Source: Anaerolineae bacterium (lineage in GTDB: Bacteria; Chloroflexota; Anaerolineae; Aggregatilineales; Phototrophicaceae). Taken from it: a stretch of DNA of 64,000 nucleotides. The notes beneath the pieces are model-generated. The model was given only the letters and a program-made list of their open reading frames with translations, did not search any database and was not told the origin of the DNA. Below are positions 43,829 to 51,729 of this stretch, in pieces; within the stretch, counting starts at the first letter, position 1, and every line of letters begins with the position of its first letter. The stretch is taken from positions 145,020-209,019 of the forward strand of contig JALHNT010000003.1 of assembly GCA_022843385.1 (NCBI GenBank), read 5' to 3'. Position numbers and translations under genes: made by a program.

Positions 43829-44680
43829 ATGTCGCGTCGCCTCATTACCGCCCTTTCATCGCTCCTCTTTAATCATGTGGATGCCTGGGGCGTCACGCTC
43901 TCGATCAGTCTGGTGTGCCTTATCATTCACCAGATGCTTACACCGGACGTTCTCATCGTACCCGTTACATTGGCTGTAGCCTACTGGCTGGGCTTTGCCG
44001 TGAATGATTACTTCGATGCCCCCTTCGATGCTCAAGATGAAGTCAAAGGCAGTCGTAATTTCTTTGTGCTGCAGCCCATCTCGCCGCTCTTTGGTGTGGG
44101 GTTGTTCGGCGTCGTGACGGTTGCTAGTCTGCTGGTGTTACAGCGCTTTGGTCAACCGGGCTGGGTCGTTACGGCCCTGGGGAGTGTTGCTCTGCTGGCT
44201 TATTCCATGCCTCCGTTGCGTTTCAAGACACGCCCAGGGCTTGATCTGTTGATGCACATGGCGTTTGTTCAGACTTTTCCTTATTGGGCAACGCATTACC
44301 TGCTCGGATTGACCTGGACAACGCTTGATAGCCTGCTGATCGTGCTGTTTCTCCTCAGCTCGCTGGCGGCCCAGCTTGAACAGCAGCTTCGCGATTATGA
44401 TCTGGATCGACGGGTTGAACGGAATTTCACGACTGTAGCGGGGCGGCAAGTCAGCGGTATGCTGCTCCGGTTGGTATCCATCGGCTTGATCGCCACTTTC
44501 CTCTATGGCTGGTGGGTCAGCATCATTCCTGCATGGTTGTTACCGGTTGGGTTGATCGTCCTGCCCATCATTATCCACCGGCTCATTCGTCCCATCACTC
44601 AGCCGCGCTCGGAATGGCTGGTGCGTGGGATGGTTGCGCTCGGTCTGCTGTACGTTTTCAGCCTGAGCATCGTCCGATAG
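43829..44680 (+). CDS. UbiA-family prenyltransferase
   Basis: Integral membrane enzyme of 283 residues with about eight or nine helices that attaches a polyprenyl chain to an acceptor (quinone, haem, chlorophyll or another lipid precursor). The first Asp-rich motif is Asn59-Asp60-x2-Asp63-x3-Asp67 (NDYFDAPFD). The second is DYDLDRRVERNFTTVAGR near 189-206. No neighbouring quinone or haem O gene is seen, so the substrate is open. It ends 15 bases before the arsR promoter. Confidence 0.88.
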   Translation: MSRRLITALSSLLFNHVDAWGVTLSISLVCLIIHQMLTPDVLIVPVTLAVAYWLGFAVNDYFDAPFDAQDEVKGSRNFFVLQPISPLFGVGLFGVVTVASLLVLQRFGQPGWVVTALGSVALLAYSMPPLRFKTRPGLDLLMHMAFVQTFPYWATHYLLGLTWTTLDSLLIVLFLLSSLAAQLEQQLRDYDLDRRVERNFTTVAGRQVSGMLLRLVSIGLIATFLYGWWVSIIPAWLLPVGLIVLPIIIHRLIRPITQPRSEWLVRGMVALGLLYVFSLSIVR

Positions 44681-44695
44681 TCGGCATTTAGCCCA

Positions 44696-44725
44696 TTGAC
44701 AAATCGATGCGCATCAATATATACT
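44696..44725 (+). promoter_or_regulatory. arsR promoter with embedded ArsR operator
   Basis: TTGACA (44696-44701) and TATACT (44720-44725) are 18 bases apart. Between them lies the 16-base inverted repeat ATCGATGCGCATCAAT (44703-44718), symmetrical at 7 of 8 pairs. Repressor bound there would exclude RNA polymerase. Transcription should begin near 44732, which is the arsR ATG itself. Confidence 0.75.
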
Positions 44726-44731
44726 GGCTTC

Positions 44732-45058
44732 ATGAACACCGACCAACTGCAATTCGCCAAACTGATTGCTGATGATACACGCAATGTGATTATCGATCAC
44801 TTGTGCTGCGCCTGGTTGAGCGTCAACGGCCTGGTAGAAAAGCTGGGCGGTAAAGTCAATCAGCCAACAGTCAGCCATCACCTGAAGAAACTGGAAGAAG
44901 CAGGTCTGGTGATCGTCCGCGACGAAGGACGGCAGCGTTTTTATACTCTGAATCGCGATCAGTATAATCTGTGCTGTGGTCAGCTGTTTCGTAAGGGCAA
45001 TCCTGGTCAAGAGATGCAGATTGTCTCGCTCGATGCGATTACCATCCGCGATGCGTAA
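44732..45058 (+). CDS. arsR: ArsR/SmtB-family arsenic-responsive repressor
   Basis: A 108-residue winged-helix metalloid sensor that should release DNA when As(III) binds. [17 protein letters not shown] is the family's first helix pair and [18 protein letters not shown] (42-60) the recognition helix. Two vicinal Cys pairs, Cys25-Cys26 and Cys81-Cys82, are likely As(III) ligands; the classical ELCVCDL site is not present, so the site has a different geometry. The ATG at 44732 falls on the predicted transcription start, implying a leaderless mRNA. arsM follows after 74 bp with a second operator between. Confidence 0.9.
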   Translation: MNTDQLQFAKLIADDTRNVIIDHLCCAWLSVNGLVEKLGGKVNQPTVSHHLKKLEEAGLVIVRDEGRQRFYTLNRDQYNLCCGQLFRKGNPGQEMQIVSLDAITIRDA

Positions 45059-45079
45059 TTGCTCTTTTTTTGGTTGATT

Positions 45080-45099
45080 ATATCGATGCGTGTCGATAT
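45080..45099 (+). promoter_or_regulatory. Second ArsR operator, before arsM
   Basis: ATATCGA (45080-45086) and TCGATAT (45093-45099) are perfect inverted arms around six bases. Its core is 13 of 16 bases identical to the operator in the arsR promoter. Both thus fit one repressor, and ArsR probably controls arsM directly as well. Confidence 0.75.
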
Positions 45100-45132
45100 T
45101 TTAGTGGTTTATGCCACGAAGGAGTACTACCC

Positions 45133-45891
45133 ATGTCAGAATTCATTCCTATTCATGATGTCGTTAAGGAACGCTACGGCTCTATTGCTGCTGGAACATC
45201 CAATTCCTGCTGTGGGCCAGCCGATGCCAGTTGTGGATGCAGCCCACAGTTGTATGATGTTTCGGCGCTGGAAGGGCTGCCAGCCGAAGTGACCAATATC
45301 TCGCTCGGTTGCGGCGATCCAGTGAGTATCGCGTCGCTCAAGCCGGGGGAAACCGTCCTTGATCTGGGTAGTGGTGGCGGGATTGACTGCTTTCTGTCGG
45401 CGCGGCAGGTCGGCGAAACCGGTTACGTCATCGGTGTCGATATGACGCCTGAAATGCTCATGCGCGCCAACGCCAACAAGGTGAAGCTGAATGCCCACAA
45501 TGTCGAATTCCGTCGTGGGCAAATCGAAGCCCTTCCTGTTCAGTCTAATACCGTTAATGTCATCATGTCGAACTGTGTCATCAATTTGTCTCCCGATAAG
45601 AAGTCGGTCTTCAGCGAAGCCTTTCGTGTGTTGAAGCCGGGTGGTCGCATCAGCGTCAGCGACATCGTGACCGAAGGCGAATTCAGCCCGGAACTCCGAG
45701 CCGACGCCGCGAAATGGGCCGAATGCGTCACTGGCGCGATTGATGTGACCGAATACACCGGAATGATGCGCGATGCAGGTTTTGTGAATATCGAAGTCGT
45801 CGATAAATCCAATGCTGATGGGATTGTCACGGTGCAGGAAGGGATGCCGCGCGTCTACAGCGCCCGGATTACAGCAAACAAACCTGCCTAA
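45133..45891 (+). CDS. arsM: Arsenite S-adenosylmethionine methyltransferase
   Basis: Methylates As(III) to volatile or less toxic methylarsenicals. The 252-residue protein from the ATG at 45133 (AAGGAG upstream) has SAM motif [12 protein letters not shown] (77-87) and the three Cys used by known ArsM enzymes: Cys60 (LGCGDP), Cys148 (SNCVINL) and Cys198 (AECVTGA). An extra Cys-rich N-terminal stretch (Cys26, Cys27, Cys34, Cys36) may help to capture arsenic. It is the second gene of the ars module and ends in a 4-bp overlap with the convergent DUF2071 gene. Confidence 0.96.
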   Translation: MSEFIPIHDVVKERYGSIAAGTSNSCCGPADASCGCSPQLYDVSALEGLPAEVTNISLGCGDPVSIASLKPGETVLDLGSGGGIDCFLSARQVGETGYVIGVDMTPEMLMRANANKVKLNAHNVEFRRGQIEALPVQSNTVNVIMSNCVINLSPDKKSVFSEAFRVLKPGGRISVSDIVTEGEFSPELRADAAKWAECVTGAIDVTEYTGMMRDAGFVNIEVVDKSNADGIVTVQEGMPRVYSARITANKPA

Positions 45892-46616
45892 GGGATCGCT
45901 CGCAGATACCACGCGCGGACGCTGATTCGTTCGACGTAGTGGAGCAGCGGTGCTGCATCGGGCAGGGGGATTCCGGCTGCCTGTGCCATTGTGTTGTGGG
46001 TGATGTCGGCTTCCGCCCCCTGGAGCGGCCAGGGCTGATGGTCGATGTCACCTCGGTATATTTGTTTTCGATGGTATGCGTAAAGGCTGTAGCGCTCGGT
46101 TAACCAATACTCCAGTGATCCGGGCTGCGACAGCGGGAGCGGCTTGGTGGGGTGGTACTGCCCCTCAAAGATGGCTGGCTGTGCGCCTGGGTGCCAGCGT
46201 TCAGATCGATAACTCACGACCTGATGATCCTGGGCTAACTGCATATGGGCTGAGTAGTAGGGCAGGTGAAAGCCGATGCGCGCCCCCCAGACCGCCAGTG
46301 TGCTGCTGGCGTCCAGGCTGAAGAACCACACCGCCGGAATACCCCGATGTTTGACATAAGTTCTGACGTTCAGCTCGCAGAAATTGCGAGTGCTGGGGAT
46401 GGATGGCAGGCCGCGAAAACGCACCTCGCTCATATAGAAGGGGACGACACCCACGAAGGCTTGATCCTCGTAGGTATCGATCTCAAACTCCATTGGAATC
46501 AAGGGTCGCAGCACAGACGCCGAAAGGGACCAGTGAGCGAACAACAGTCGGCTCCAGGTCTGTTCCATGACCCAGGGACGGCCAGCGGCTTTCCCATGAT
46601 CGGGGATCAACTGCAC
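45888..46616 (-). CDS. YqjF/DUF2071-family protein
   Basis: Cytosolic protein of 242 residues, unknown function, in the DUF2071/YqjF group (acetoacetate decarboxylase-like fold as recalled). Hallmarks: [35 protein letters not shown], then [28 protein letters not shown] and [13 protein letters not shown]. The start is a GTG with AGAGG eight to nine bases upstream; an ATG 48 bases later is the alternative start used by some relatives. It is downstream of the PA14-SH3 gene, with a 12-bp hairpin between. Confidence 0.8.
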   Translation of the reverse strand: MQLIPDHGKAAGRPWVMEQTWSRLLFAHWSLSASVLRPLIPMEFEIDTYEDQAFVGVVPFYMSEVRFRGLPSIPSTRNFCELNVRTYVKHRGIPAVWFFSLDASSTLAVWGARIGFHLPYYSAHMQLAQDHQVVSYRSERWHPGAQPAIFEGQYHPTKPLPLSQPGSLEYWLTERYSLYAYHRKQIYRGDIDHQPWPLQGAEADITHNTMAQAAGIPLPDAAPLLHYVERISVRAWYLRAIP

Positions 46617-46631
46617 GTGATGAATCCTCTG

Positions 46632-46662
46632 CTGCCCTGTTCAAATAGCCTGAACAGGGCAG
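46632..46662 (-). terminator. Intercistronic 12-bp hairpin
   Basis: CTGCCCTGTTCA (46632-46643) and TGAACAGGGCAG (46651-46662) form a perfect stem with a 7-base loop. It lies between the stop of the PA14-SH3 gene and the DUF2071 start. Without a T-run it may be a weak terminator or an mRNA-processing or stabilising element. Confidence 0.5.
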
Positions 46663-46670
46663 TCACGCTA

Positions 46671-47732
46671 TTACTGAACAATCGGAACAGTGCTCAAATC
46701 ACCTTCCACGATTTCAACCCAGGCCGAAGCCACCCAACCAGTGGTACCTTTCCAGATGACCTGATACCAGTCGCCAGCGCGTGTCCGTCCAACGACGGCC
46801 AGTGCTCCACCCCAGGTCACGCGCCCAATCTGTGCTGAGTTCACCGTAGGTGCAGCGCGCAGCCGCAGCGTCGCTTCGGACATGGCGACAACACCGGTTG
46901 GCGATTGAGCCGCCGGATTACCCTGCACCGAGAAGTCACTGACAATCGGAGCGTTGAACTCGTTGCCATTGATGAACAGGTAGTAACCCAATGCCCATCC
47001 TTGATAACCACTGAGTTGCAGCAGGAACCAGCGCGCCCGTTCATCGCGCCCCACGATGGCGTAGGTTTGTCCGCGAAGGACACGCCCCAGACGGTCTGAG
47101 AAGACACTTGGAGCAGAACGAATATTCAACACTGGAGCGCGAATAATGGTTGCGGTCAGTGCACCCGCCGGGATTGGTGGGAGTGATGTCGGCAGGGGTG
47201 TGTTGGTTGGGCCAACCGTTGGGCTGGGGCCGGCTGTGACAATCGTGCCACTACCAAAAGTCCAGCTCACGATCAGGGCAGCCGGGCCGGTATTCTCGAA
47301 ATATTCCACCGTCAGGGTATGCGGGCCAGCCGTCAGACTGACGGTCACAGTATCGGTTGTTTGTGAGCGCCCAACGAACCGATCCAGCACAATTTGCCCG
47401 TCGATGTAGAGCCGCACGCCGTCGTCAGTCGTCAGCGTGAAGGTATAAGCGCCGGCCTGAAAGTTCTGCACTGAGGTGAAACGCGCCGAGAAGTTATCGG
47501 CTGGCATACCCGGTACGGCCACCCCATTGACGATAGGTACGCCATCGCCCCAGGTAAAGTTCAGACCGTTTACCCCAGTTACCGGAACACCGCTGCCGGT
47601 CAAGTTATTGCTGGGAAAGAAAGTTCCCGTCCAGTTCGTGCCAAAATCCTGAGCCTGAATGAATCCCAATGCTGTGGCGAAAAAAACCATTGTCGCCAGA
47701 AGTCCAAGCAAAACGAAGCGCCGTAATGTCAT
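46671..47732 (-). CDS. Secreted PA14-like domain plus two SH3b domains
   Basis: A 353-residue exported protein, probably wall-bound. Signal peptide at residues 1-27 (ends FIQAQ). Residues 30-155 have the PA14 flow: FGTNWTGTFF, then FQAGAYTFTLTTDDGVRLYIDGQIVLDRF and LTVEYFENTGPAALIVSW, which usually binds glycans. A Pro/Thr linker follows, then two SH3b repeats: LNIRSAPSVFSDRLGRVLRG and LRLRAAPTVNSAQIGRVTWG, each ending in a GW motif. The ATG at 47732 has GGGAGG nine bases upstream. A substrate-binding role is likely; no catalytic domain is present. Confidence 0.82.
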   Translation of the reverse strand: MTLRRFVLLGLLATMVFFATALGFIQAQDFGTNWTGTFFPSNNLTGSGVPVTGVNGLNFTWGDGVPIVNGVAVPGMPADNFSARFTSVQNFQAGAYTFTLTTDDGVRLYIDGQIVLDRFVGRSQTTDTVTVSLTAGPHTLTVEYFENTGPAALIVSWTFGSGTIVTAGPSPTVGPTNTPLPTSLPPIPAGALTATIIRAPVLNIRSAPSVFSDRLGRVLRGQTYAIVGRDERARWFLLQLSGYQGWALGYYLFINGNEFNAPIVSDFSVQGNPAAQSPTGVVAMSEATLRLRAAPTVNSAQIGRVTWGGALAVVGRTRAGDWYQVIWKGTTGWVASAWVEIVEGDLSTVPIVQ

Positions 47733-47747
47733 CAGCACGCCTCCCAA

Positions 47748-48454
47748 CGCAAATACGGATGATAATTCTAAGTATACCGCCCTTTGATATTCCGCACAGA
47801 TGACCGCTGTCCCACTTCAACGGTTTTGGCAAAGTTGATGGCCTGTTGCCGAAGAAGGCGGTGATAACACGGGAAAACGGCGGATGATCGCGGACACAGA
47901 GCGGTGGAAACACGAGAAGCTGGTGCACTATCGGGCGAGAACACGCGAACGATTCGCCGCTGGCAGATCGGAGATTTCGGCGGTCGTTTCACGGGAGCAA
48001 TTGGCCGCAAGCATGGGGAAGAGTGCTAAGTGCAAAGTAGAAAGTGCCAAGTGAAGACCAGAATGGAGCGTAGCTAGCTTGATCAACCGATTGGTCGTCG
48101 AAATTGTTGGTTGATTCAGGATTGTACACATTTTGCAGATTTCCCGCCGATTGTGCGGGCGACCCGACAGGAGGTTGGCGCAAAATTGCGAAAAATGCCA
48201 ACGCTCAAGCTCGGTGGTTGTCGCCAAGTGCAACATTCTGACGTGAGCCAACCGCCGCTGCACGATCTTTTTTGGCTGATAGGCGACTGTACGGGAGGTT
48301 TTCGCTAGGTTGTCAGATGTGTGAAATGACAGTTGAGTATTGATAACAGAGAAGGGGGGATAAGCGAGCCAAACCATACTATCAGGATAGTACAGAATAT
48401 CTGTTCTGTCAAGAGGCTGGCAGACGGATTGGCGAAGGTCTTTCGGTTCGCTTC
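47748..48454. other. Non-coding stretch with palindromes and short imperfect repeats
   Basis: About 700 bases without a credible gene; the long minus-strand ORF through it has mixed composition and no ribosome site. It contains a run of AAGTGCAAAGTAGAAAGTG-like repeats at 48020-48055, akin to one at 39970-40010, and a pair of palindromes at 48377-48408. The first bases hold the promoter region of the PA14-SH3 gene on the minus strand. Confidence 0.5.
48377..48408. repeat. Two adjoining palindromes upstream of the LysE promoter
   Basis: TACTATC-AG-GATAGTA (48377-48392) is directly followed by CAGAA...TTCTG (48393-48408). The second reads AGAACAGATATTCT on the minus strand, close to the GAAC-N4-GTTC LexA box of Gram-positive bacteria. 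They lie about 50 bases before the LysE promoter, where a regulator could bind. Confidence 0.4.
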
Positions 48455-48484
48455 TTGACAAACTCGCAAGCTGTTGAGTACGAT
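48455..48484 (+). promoter_or_regulatory. Promoter of the LysE leader
   Basis: A consensus TTGACA (48455-48460) and TACGAT (48479-48484) are 18 bases apart. Transcription should begin near 48491, about 170 bases before the LysE start codon. Confidence 0.65.
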
Positions 48485-48491
48485 GATGGGC

Positions 48492-48578
48492 ATGTTCACT
48501 CGACTCATGAACCTCGACACCAATAATGCCGTCACCGGCGTCGGACACGACGTTGGGCGATGGCGCTTGGTTCGCTAA
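48492..48578 (+). CDS. Leader peptide ORF (28 codons) before the LysE exporter
   Basis: A short ORF whose ATG is one or two bases from the predicted start of transcription, so it could be translated as a leaderless message. It encodes 28 residues beginning MFTRLMNLD and ending GRWRLVR, with three Arg and one Trp codon among the last six to seven codons. The stop is 24 bases before a strong terminator hairpin. The arrangement is that of transcription attenuation. A chance ORF of this size is possible. Confidence 0.35.
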   Translation: MFTRLMNLDTNNAVTGVGHDVGRWRLVR

Positions 48579-48602
48579 CGTTCAACCGTCTCAGGTGGTT
48601 CG

Positions 48603-48639
48603 GCCCGGTGTTGCAAGCAGCATCGGGCTTTTTGTTTTT
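48603..48639 (+). terminator. Terminator in the LysE leader
   Basis: GCCCGGTGTTGC (48603-48614) pairs with GCAGCATCGGGC (48617-48628), a 12-bp stem with two G-U pairs and a two-base loop, then TTTTTGTTTTT. It ends 18 bases before the LysE start codon and faces the gene, so it must be bypassed for expression. Confidence 0.85.
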
Positions 48640-48657
48640 CTGGCATAGGAGCGTATC

Positions 48658-49296
48658 ATGTTCGGACTCTTCATGGCAGCGTTCACACTGGGAGTAGCGG
48701 TTGCTATCCCACCCGGACCGGTGTTCATCACGGGCAGTCAAAAAGCGTTGACAGGGGGCTTTTGGAAAGCCTTCCAGTTCTACCTGGGCGTTCTGGTGGC
48801 TGATGGTGTTTACGCCTTGCTGGTGTATCTGGGATTTTCCACTGTGTTTGCGGAAAGTCAGTTCTTTCGCCTGGCGCTCTGGTTGTTGGGTGGGGCATGG
48901 TTAGTTTATCTGGGTGTCGAGGCGATTCGCGCGCGCGTTGATTTGACCCAGGTTCAGTCTGGTGTAAACTCGATTACTTGGACGTCGTTGTTTCGCGCTG
49001 GATTATTGATTACACTCTTTAACCCGCTGACGATTGTGAGTTGGTTGGCTCTAGCAGGGAACTTCTACACCCGTTGGAGTGTCGATTGGCCCCCGATGGA
49101 GCAGACTGGATTGTTGGCGATTGTGTTTATGCTGGCAGGGATTCAGGCCTGGACGTTGGGATCAGCCGCATTCCTGAGTGCGATCCGCCGGATGATTGAT
49201 GGGCGTATTCTTCGATGGATTTCGGTCATCAGCGGAATGGTCTTGATCGGTTACGGCATCAGCGCCTGGTTGTCGGCGCTCGAAGAGCTGATTTAG
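48658..49296 (+). CDS. LysE/RhtB-family exporter
   Basis: Six-helix inner-membrane exporter of 212 residues. GVAVAIPPGPVFITGSQKALTGGFWKAFQFYLG is the family signature; the Pro-rich turn in the first helix is decisive. NPLTIVSWLALAG in the middle is also diagnostic. Known members export lysine, arginine, homoserine, threonine or other small molecules. AGGAG lies seven bases before the ATG. A leader with a short ORF and a terminator precedes it, so expression is probably tuned to the exported compound or to translation. The substrate is not readable from sequence. Confidence 0.9.
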   Translation: MFGLFMAAFTLGVAVAIPPGPVFITGSQKALTGGFWKAFQFYLGVLVADGVYALLVYLGFSTVFAESQFFRLALWLLGGAWLVYLGVEAIRARVDLTQVQSGVNSITWTSLFRAGLLITLFNPLTIVSWLALAGNFYTRWSVDWPPMEQTGLLAIVFMLAGIQAWTLGSAAFLSAIRRMIDGRILRWISVISGMVLIGYGISAWLSALEELI

Positions 49297-49498
49297 TCTT
49301 CTAGGTCGGGAAGCTGCATGTAGTATCCTTACTTAGCATTATTCTATCGAATTTTTCACAGAAACTAACGGAAAAACAACCCACAAGTTAGAAGTAATGG
49401 ATTATGATGATTAAGAGAAATTAAGCTGGTGTTATCGTTTGAGCTGCAAATGCGGCTACAGTAAACGCATTGGGGTGCGGGTACACAGGATGGAATAG

Positions 49499-50392
49499 AT
49501 GGAGAACGAATCGCAAACCGCCACTTGGGAACGTGAAGTTCGCCATACGCTGCGGTACGTGCAGGATTACCTGTTTCAACTGCATCGCAACCTCGGCGTC
49601 CAAAGCGAGTCATCAGGGATGGTTGAGATTTTCACACATCCTGAATTGGCTCTGCCCGAATTCAATTATGTGACCCCCCGACGCAATACCGCTTGGGTTC
49701 CAGCCAATATGCTGAAGCCTGGTCTGGAAAGTCTGGCGCAGCGAGATCGTTTGCCCCGCGTCCTGTATATGGAAGGGATTTTCCCGGCACAGTACAGCAA
49801 CACGATGCGTGATTTGCAACTCCAACTGGAAAGCCGAATGCCGATCCTGGTCTATAAGGCCGACGGGATTGCGGGGCAGATTCCTGCGCGTCCGACTGAA
49901 CGTCGTCTGGCAGATGGGATTGCGATCCGCGTGGTTGACTATCAGGAAGGACTGGCGCACTGGTGGTATGTCTGGCGTAACTCGGCTTACGATGTCATCA
50001 CCCTGGGAGTGGAACCAACCCTGATTGGCCGTGATATGGAAGCCCATTGGTCAGGCCGGCAGCTTGACTTGGTGCTTTACCGCTATAACTTCCCGGTAGG
50101 GGTTGCGCGCATCATGTTCGATGGTTCGATTGCTCATTTATCCGCGCTGGCGATATTCAAGGAAGTCTATCAGCCGGCATGGGTGACCATCCTTCAATCG
50201 ACTGCGTTGCAGCTTGCCCTGGAGCGCGGTGTGTCGCTGATGATTGTGACCAGTAAGCACGAGACAGAGCGCCGTGCCGCAAAAGAACTCGGATTTGTGC
50301 ATCTGGGTAATATGGTGTGCTATACTGCATCCCAAGCGAGTGCTGGGGAGTACGATGCCGGCGTTGTGGAACAGCCTGTATTTGCGATCTGA
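49499..50392 (+). CDS. Unassigned protein with a GNAT-like C-terminal half
   Basis: A 297-residue cytosolic protein that I do not recognise as a named family. The N-terminal 140 residues are mixed helix and strand. From about 145 the strands IAIRVVDYQ, LVLYRYNFPVGVARIMF, HLSALAIFKEVYQPAWVTILQSTALQLALERGVSLMIVTS and RRAAKELGFVHLGNMVCY resemble the core of GNAT acetyltransferases; the acetyl-CoA loop R/Q-x-x-G-x-A is not clear. It is the first gene of a three-gene operon; the next gene starts 38 bp inside its 3' end. Confidence 0.5.
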   Translation: MENESQTATWEREVRHTLRYVQDYLFQLHRNLGVQSESSGMVEIFTHPELALPEFNYVTPRRNTAWVPANMLKPGLESLAQRDRLPRVLYMEGIFPAQYSNTMRDLQLQLESRMPILVYKADGIAGQIPARPTERRLADGIAIRVVDYQEGLAHWWYVWRNSAYDVITLGVEPTLIGRDMEAHWSGRQLDLVLYRYNFPVGVARIMFDGSIAHLSALAIFKEVYQPAWVTILQSTALQLALERGVSLMIVTSKHETERRAAKELGFVHLGNMVCYTASQASAGEYDAGVVEQPVFAI

Positions 50393-51167
50393 AAATGCGG
50401 CACAAGTCGCTGAGAATGTGCGCGCGTCATTGGTATTGCTTGGATACACTCCCTTCAATCCATTTGGGCTGATACCCGGCAAAGCCTACCCCATATCGGT
50501 TCGCCTCTTTGTCGCACCTGCGGAAAATGGTTGGGTTCGCATCATCGGCGTTGTGGATGATGCTTTACTCGGCTTGATTACCCAGTCCACTTTCGGCCTG
50601 CGTATTCATCTGCAAGACCATATGGAAGCAACAACTGCTCAGGATGGGCAACTTGTAGAACTGTTGCCATCACTGCTGCCATTCCTTAAAGCTGACAAGA
50701 CCGAAACTGATCTGCACGATGCCTTGTATTCACCCATGCTGGTGACATCATCGACCTCTAACAAAGAAGGCCTGCCGCTGGATGCACTGCCTGACGATGT
50801 TCGTTCCATGGCTGGAGGAGTGAATCCTAAGCAGGCGCAAAGCCTGTTCACCCGTTTGACGGGCGATGTGCTGAAGAAAGTTTCGCCTTCAGGAGAGCAA
50901 TTGGATGCGGCGCGTAAGCTTGTCCAGCAGCCTTCTCAGGTCGATTGGAACAGCCCCGGGGCTGTCCGCGTTCAGGCGATGATGGCCTGTTTGACAGTGC
51001 CGCTTAACTGGCGCGATCCTGATTTTGATACGCTGAGTGATGCGTATGGTCTGCATGAGCGTAAACGATTGAACCCGAATGCGCGTGACTATCCCGGCGA
51101 TGTTGAGACGATGGCAAAGGTGCCGCAGGCCCTCACCTTTACACCGGTCTATGGAGGGAAGGCATGA
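50355..51167 (+). CDS. Unknown protein, middle gene of the operon
   Basis: A 270-residue protein with no recognised domain. The ATG at 50355, with GGGGAG at 50345-50350, overlaps the previous gene by 38 bp; the longer frame to 50274 would overlap more and has no ribosome site. It begins MPALWNSLYLRSENAAQVAENVRASLVLLGY, has alternating strands such as KAYPISVRLFVAPAENGWVRIIGVVDDALLG, and a Pro/Asp-rich centre. No transmembrane helix or signal peptide. The stop overlaps the next start codon (ATGA), so the three proteins are made together. Confidence 0.6.
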   Translation: MPALWNSLYLRSENAAQVAENVRASLVLLGYTPFNPFGLIPGKAYPISVRLFVAPAENGWVRIIGVVDDALLGLITQSTFGLRIHLQDHMEATTAQDGQLVELLPSLLPFLKADKTETDLHDALYSPMLVTSSTSNKEGLPLDALPDDVRSMAGGVNPKQAQSLFTRLTGDVLKKVSPSGEQLDAARKLVQQPSQVDWNSPGAVRVQAMMACLTVPLNWRDPDFDTLSDAYGLHERKRLNPNARDYPGDVETMAKVPQALTFTPVYGGKA

Positions 51168-51727
51168 GCGGCGCAGATCGACTCCATTGGGATCAGGTGT
51201 ATCATGAGACGGCGGGTCAGGCCTATCCATCACCCGATACCCTGCTGTTGGAATACACTCCTCCCGTCCAACTGGAAACGGTTCCGCGAGCGCTGGATCT
51301 GGCCTGTGGTCTGGGACAGAATGGCCTGTGGTTGGCGGAACAGGGCTATGGTGTCGATTTGATCGACATCAGTCGTACTGCCTTGCTGCGGGCACGGGAT
51401 GAAGCCGCACGACGGGGGCTCAACGGGCTTAACTTTTATCCTTTTGACCTGGATGCCCAAACCGATCTTGAGGGGCACTATGATCTGGTATGTGTTTTTC
51501 GCTACCTGAATCGTGATCTGTTCACCCGAATTCGTCAAGCGGTCAAGCCAGGCGGACGAATCATCTATGAGACTTTCAATCAGCGCCATAAGCAGCGTGC
51601 CCCCAACTTCAACCCGGATTATCTGTTGATGACTGGGGAATTGGTTGGTTACTTTGCCGATTGGAAACTGCTCACGCATCTTGAAGAGACCGCTACATCC
51701 CGCCTGGTTGCGATCAAGCCAGACTAG
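51164..51727 (+). CDS. Class I SAM-dependent methyltransferase (TehB/UbiE-like)
   Basis: A 187-residue Rossmann methyltransferase. Motif I is ALDLACGLGQNGLWLAEQGYGVDLIDIS (about 43-69), VCVFRYLNRDLF is motif II-like, and VKPGGRIIYETFN motif III. The compact size and the DWKLLTHLEETATSRLVAIK end match TehB-like enzymes, which methylate oxyanions or small thiols. It closes the operon with two unassigned proteins, so the substrate may be linked to them. Its ATG overlaps the previous stop by four bases. Confidence 0.85.
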   Translation: MSGADRLHWDQVYHETAGQAYPSPDTLLLEYTPPVQLETVPRALDLACGLGQNGLWLAEQGYGVDLIDISRTALLRARDEAARRGLNGLNFYPFDLDAQTDLEGHYDLVCVFRYLNRDLFTRIRQAVKPGGRIIYETFNQRHKQRAPNFNPDYLLMTGELVGYFADWKLLTHLEETATSRLVAIKPD

Positions 51728-51729
51728 AG

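Noticed and set aside
47928..48548. 206-residue minus-strand ORF in the gap before LysE
   Set aside because: No ribosome site, composition shifts along its length, and it crosses palindromes, microrepeats and the LysE promoter.
48491..48640. Fluoride or glycine riboswitch in the LysE leader
   Set aside because: GGGCGATGG and CTCAGG recall pieces of these aptamers, but the closing stems and pseudoknot partners do not pair.
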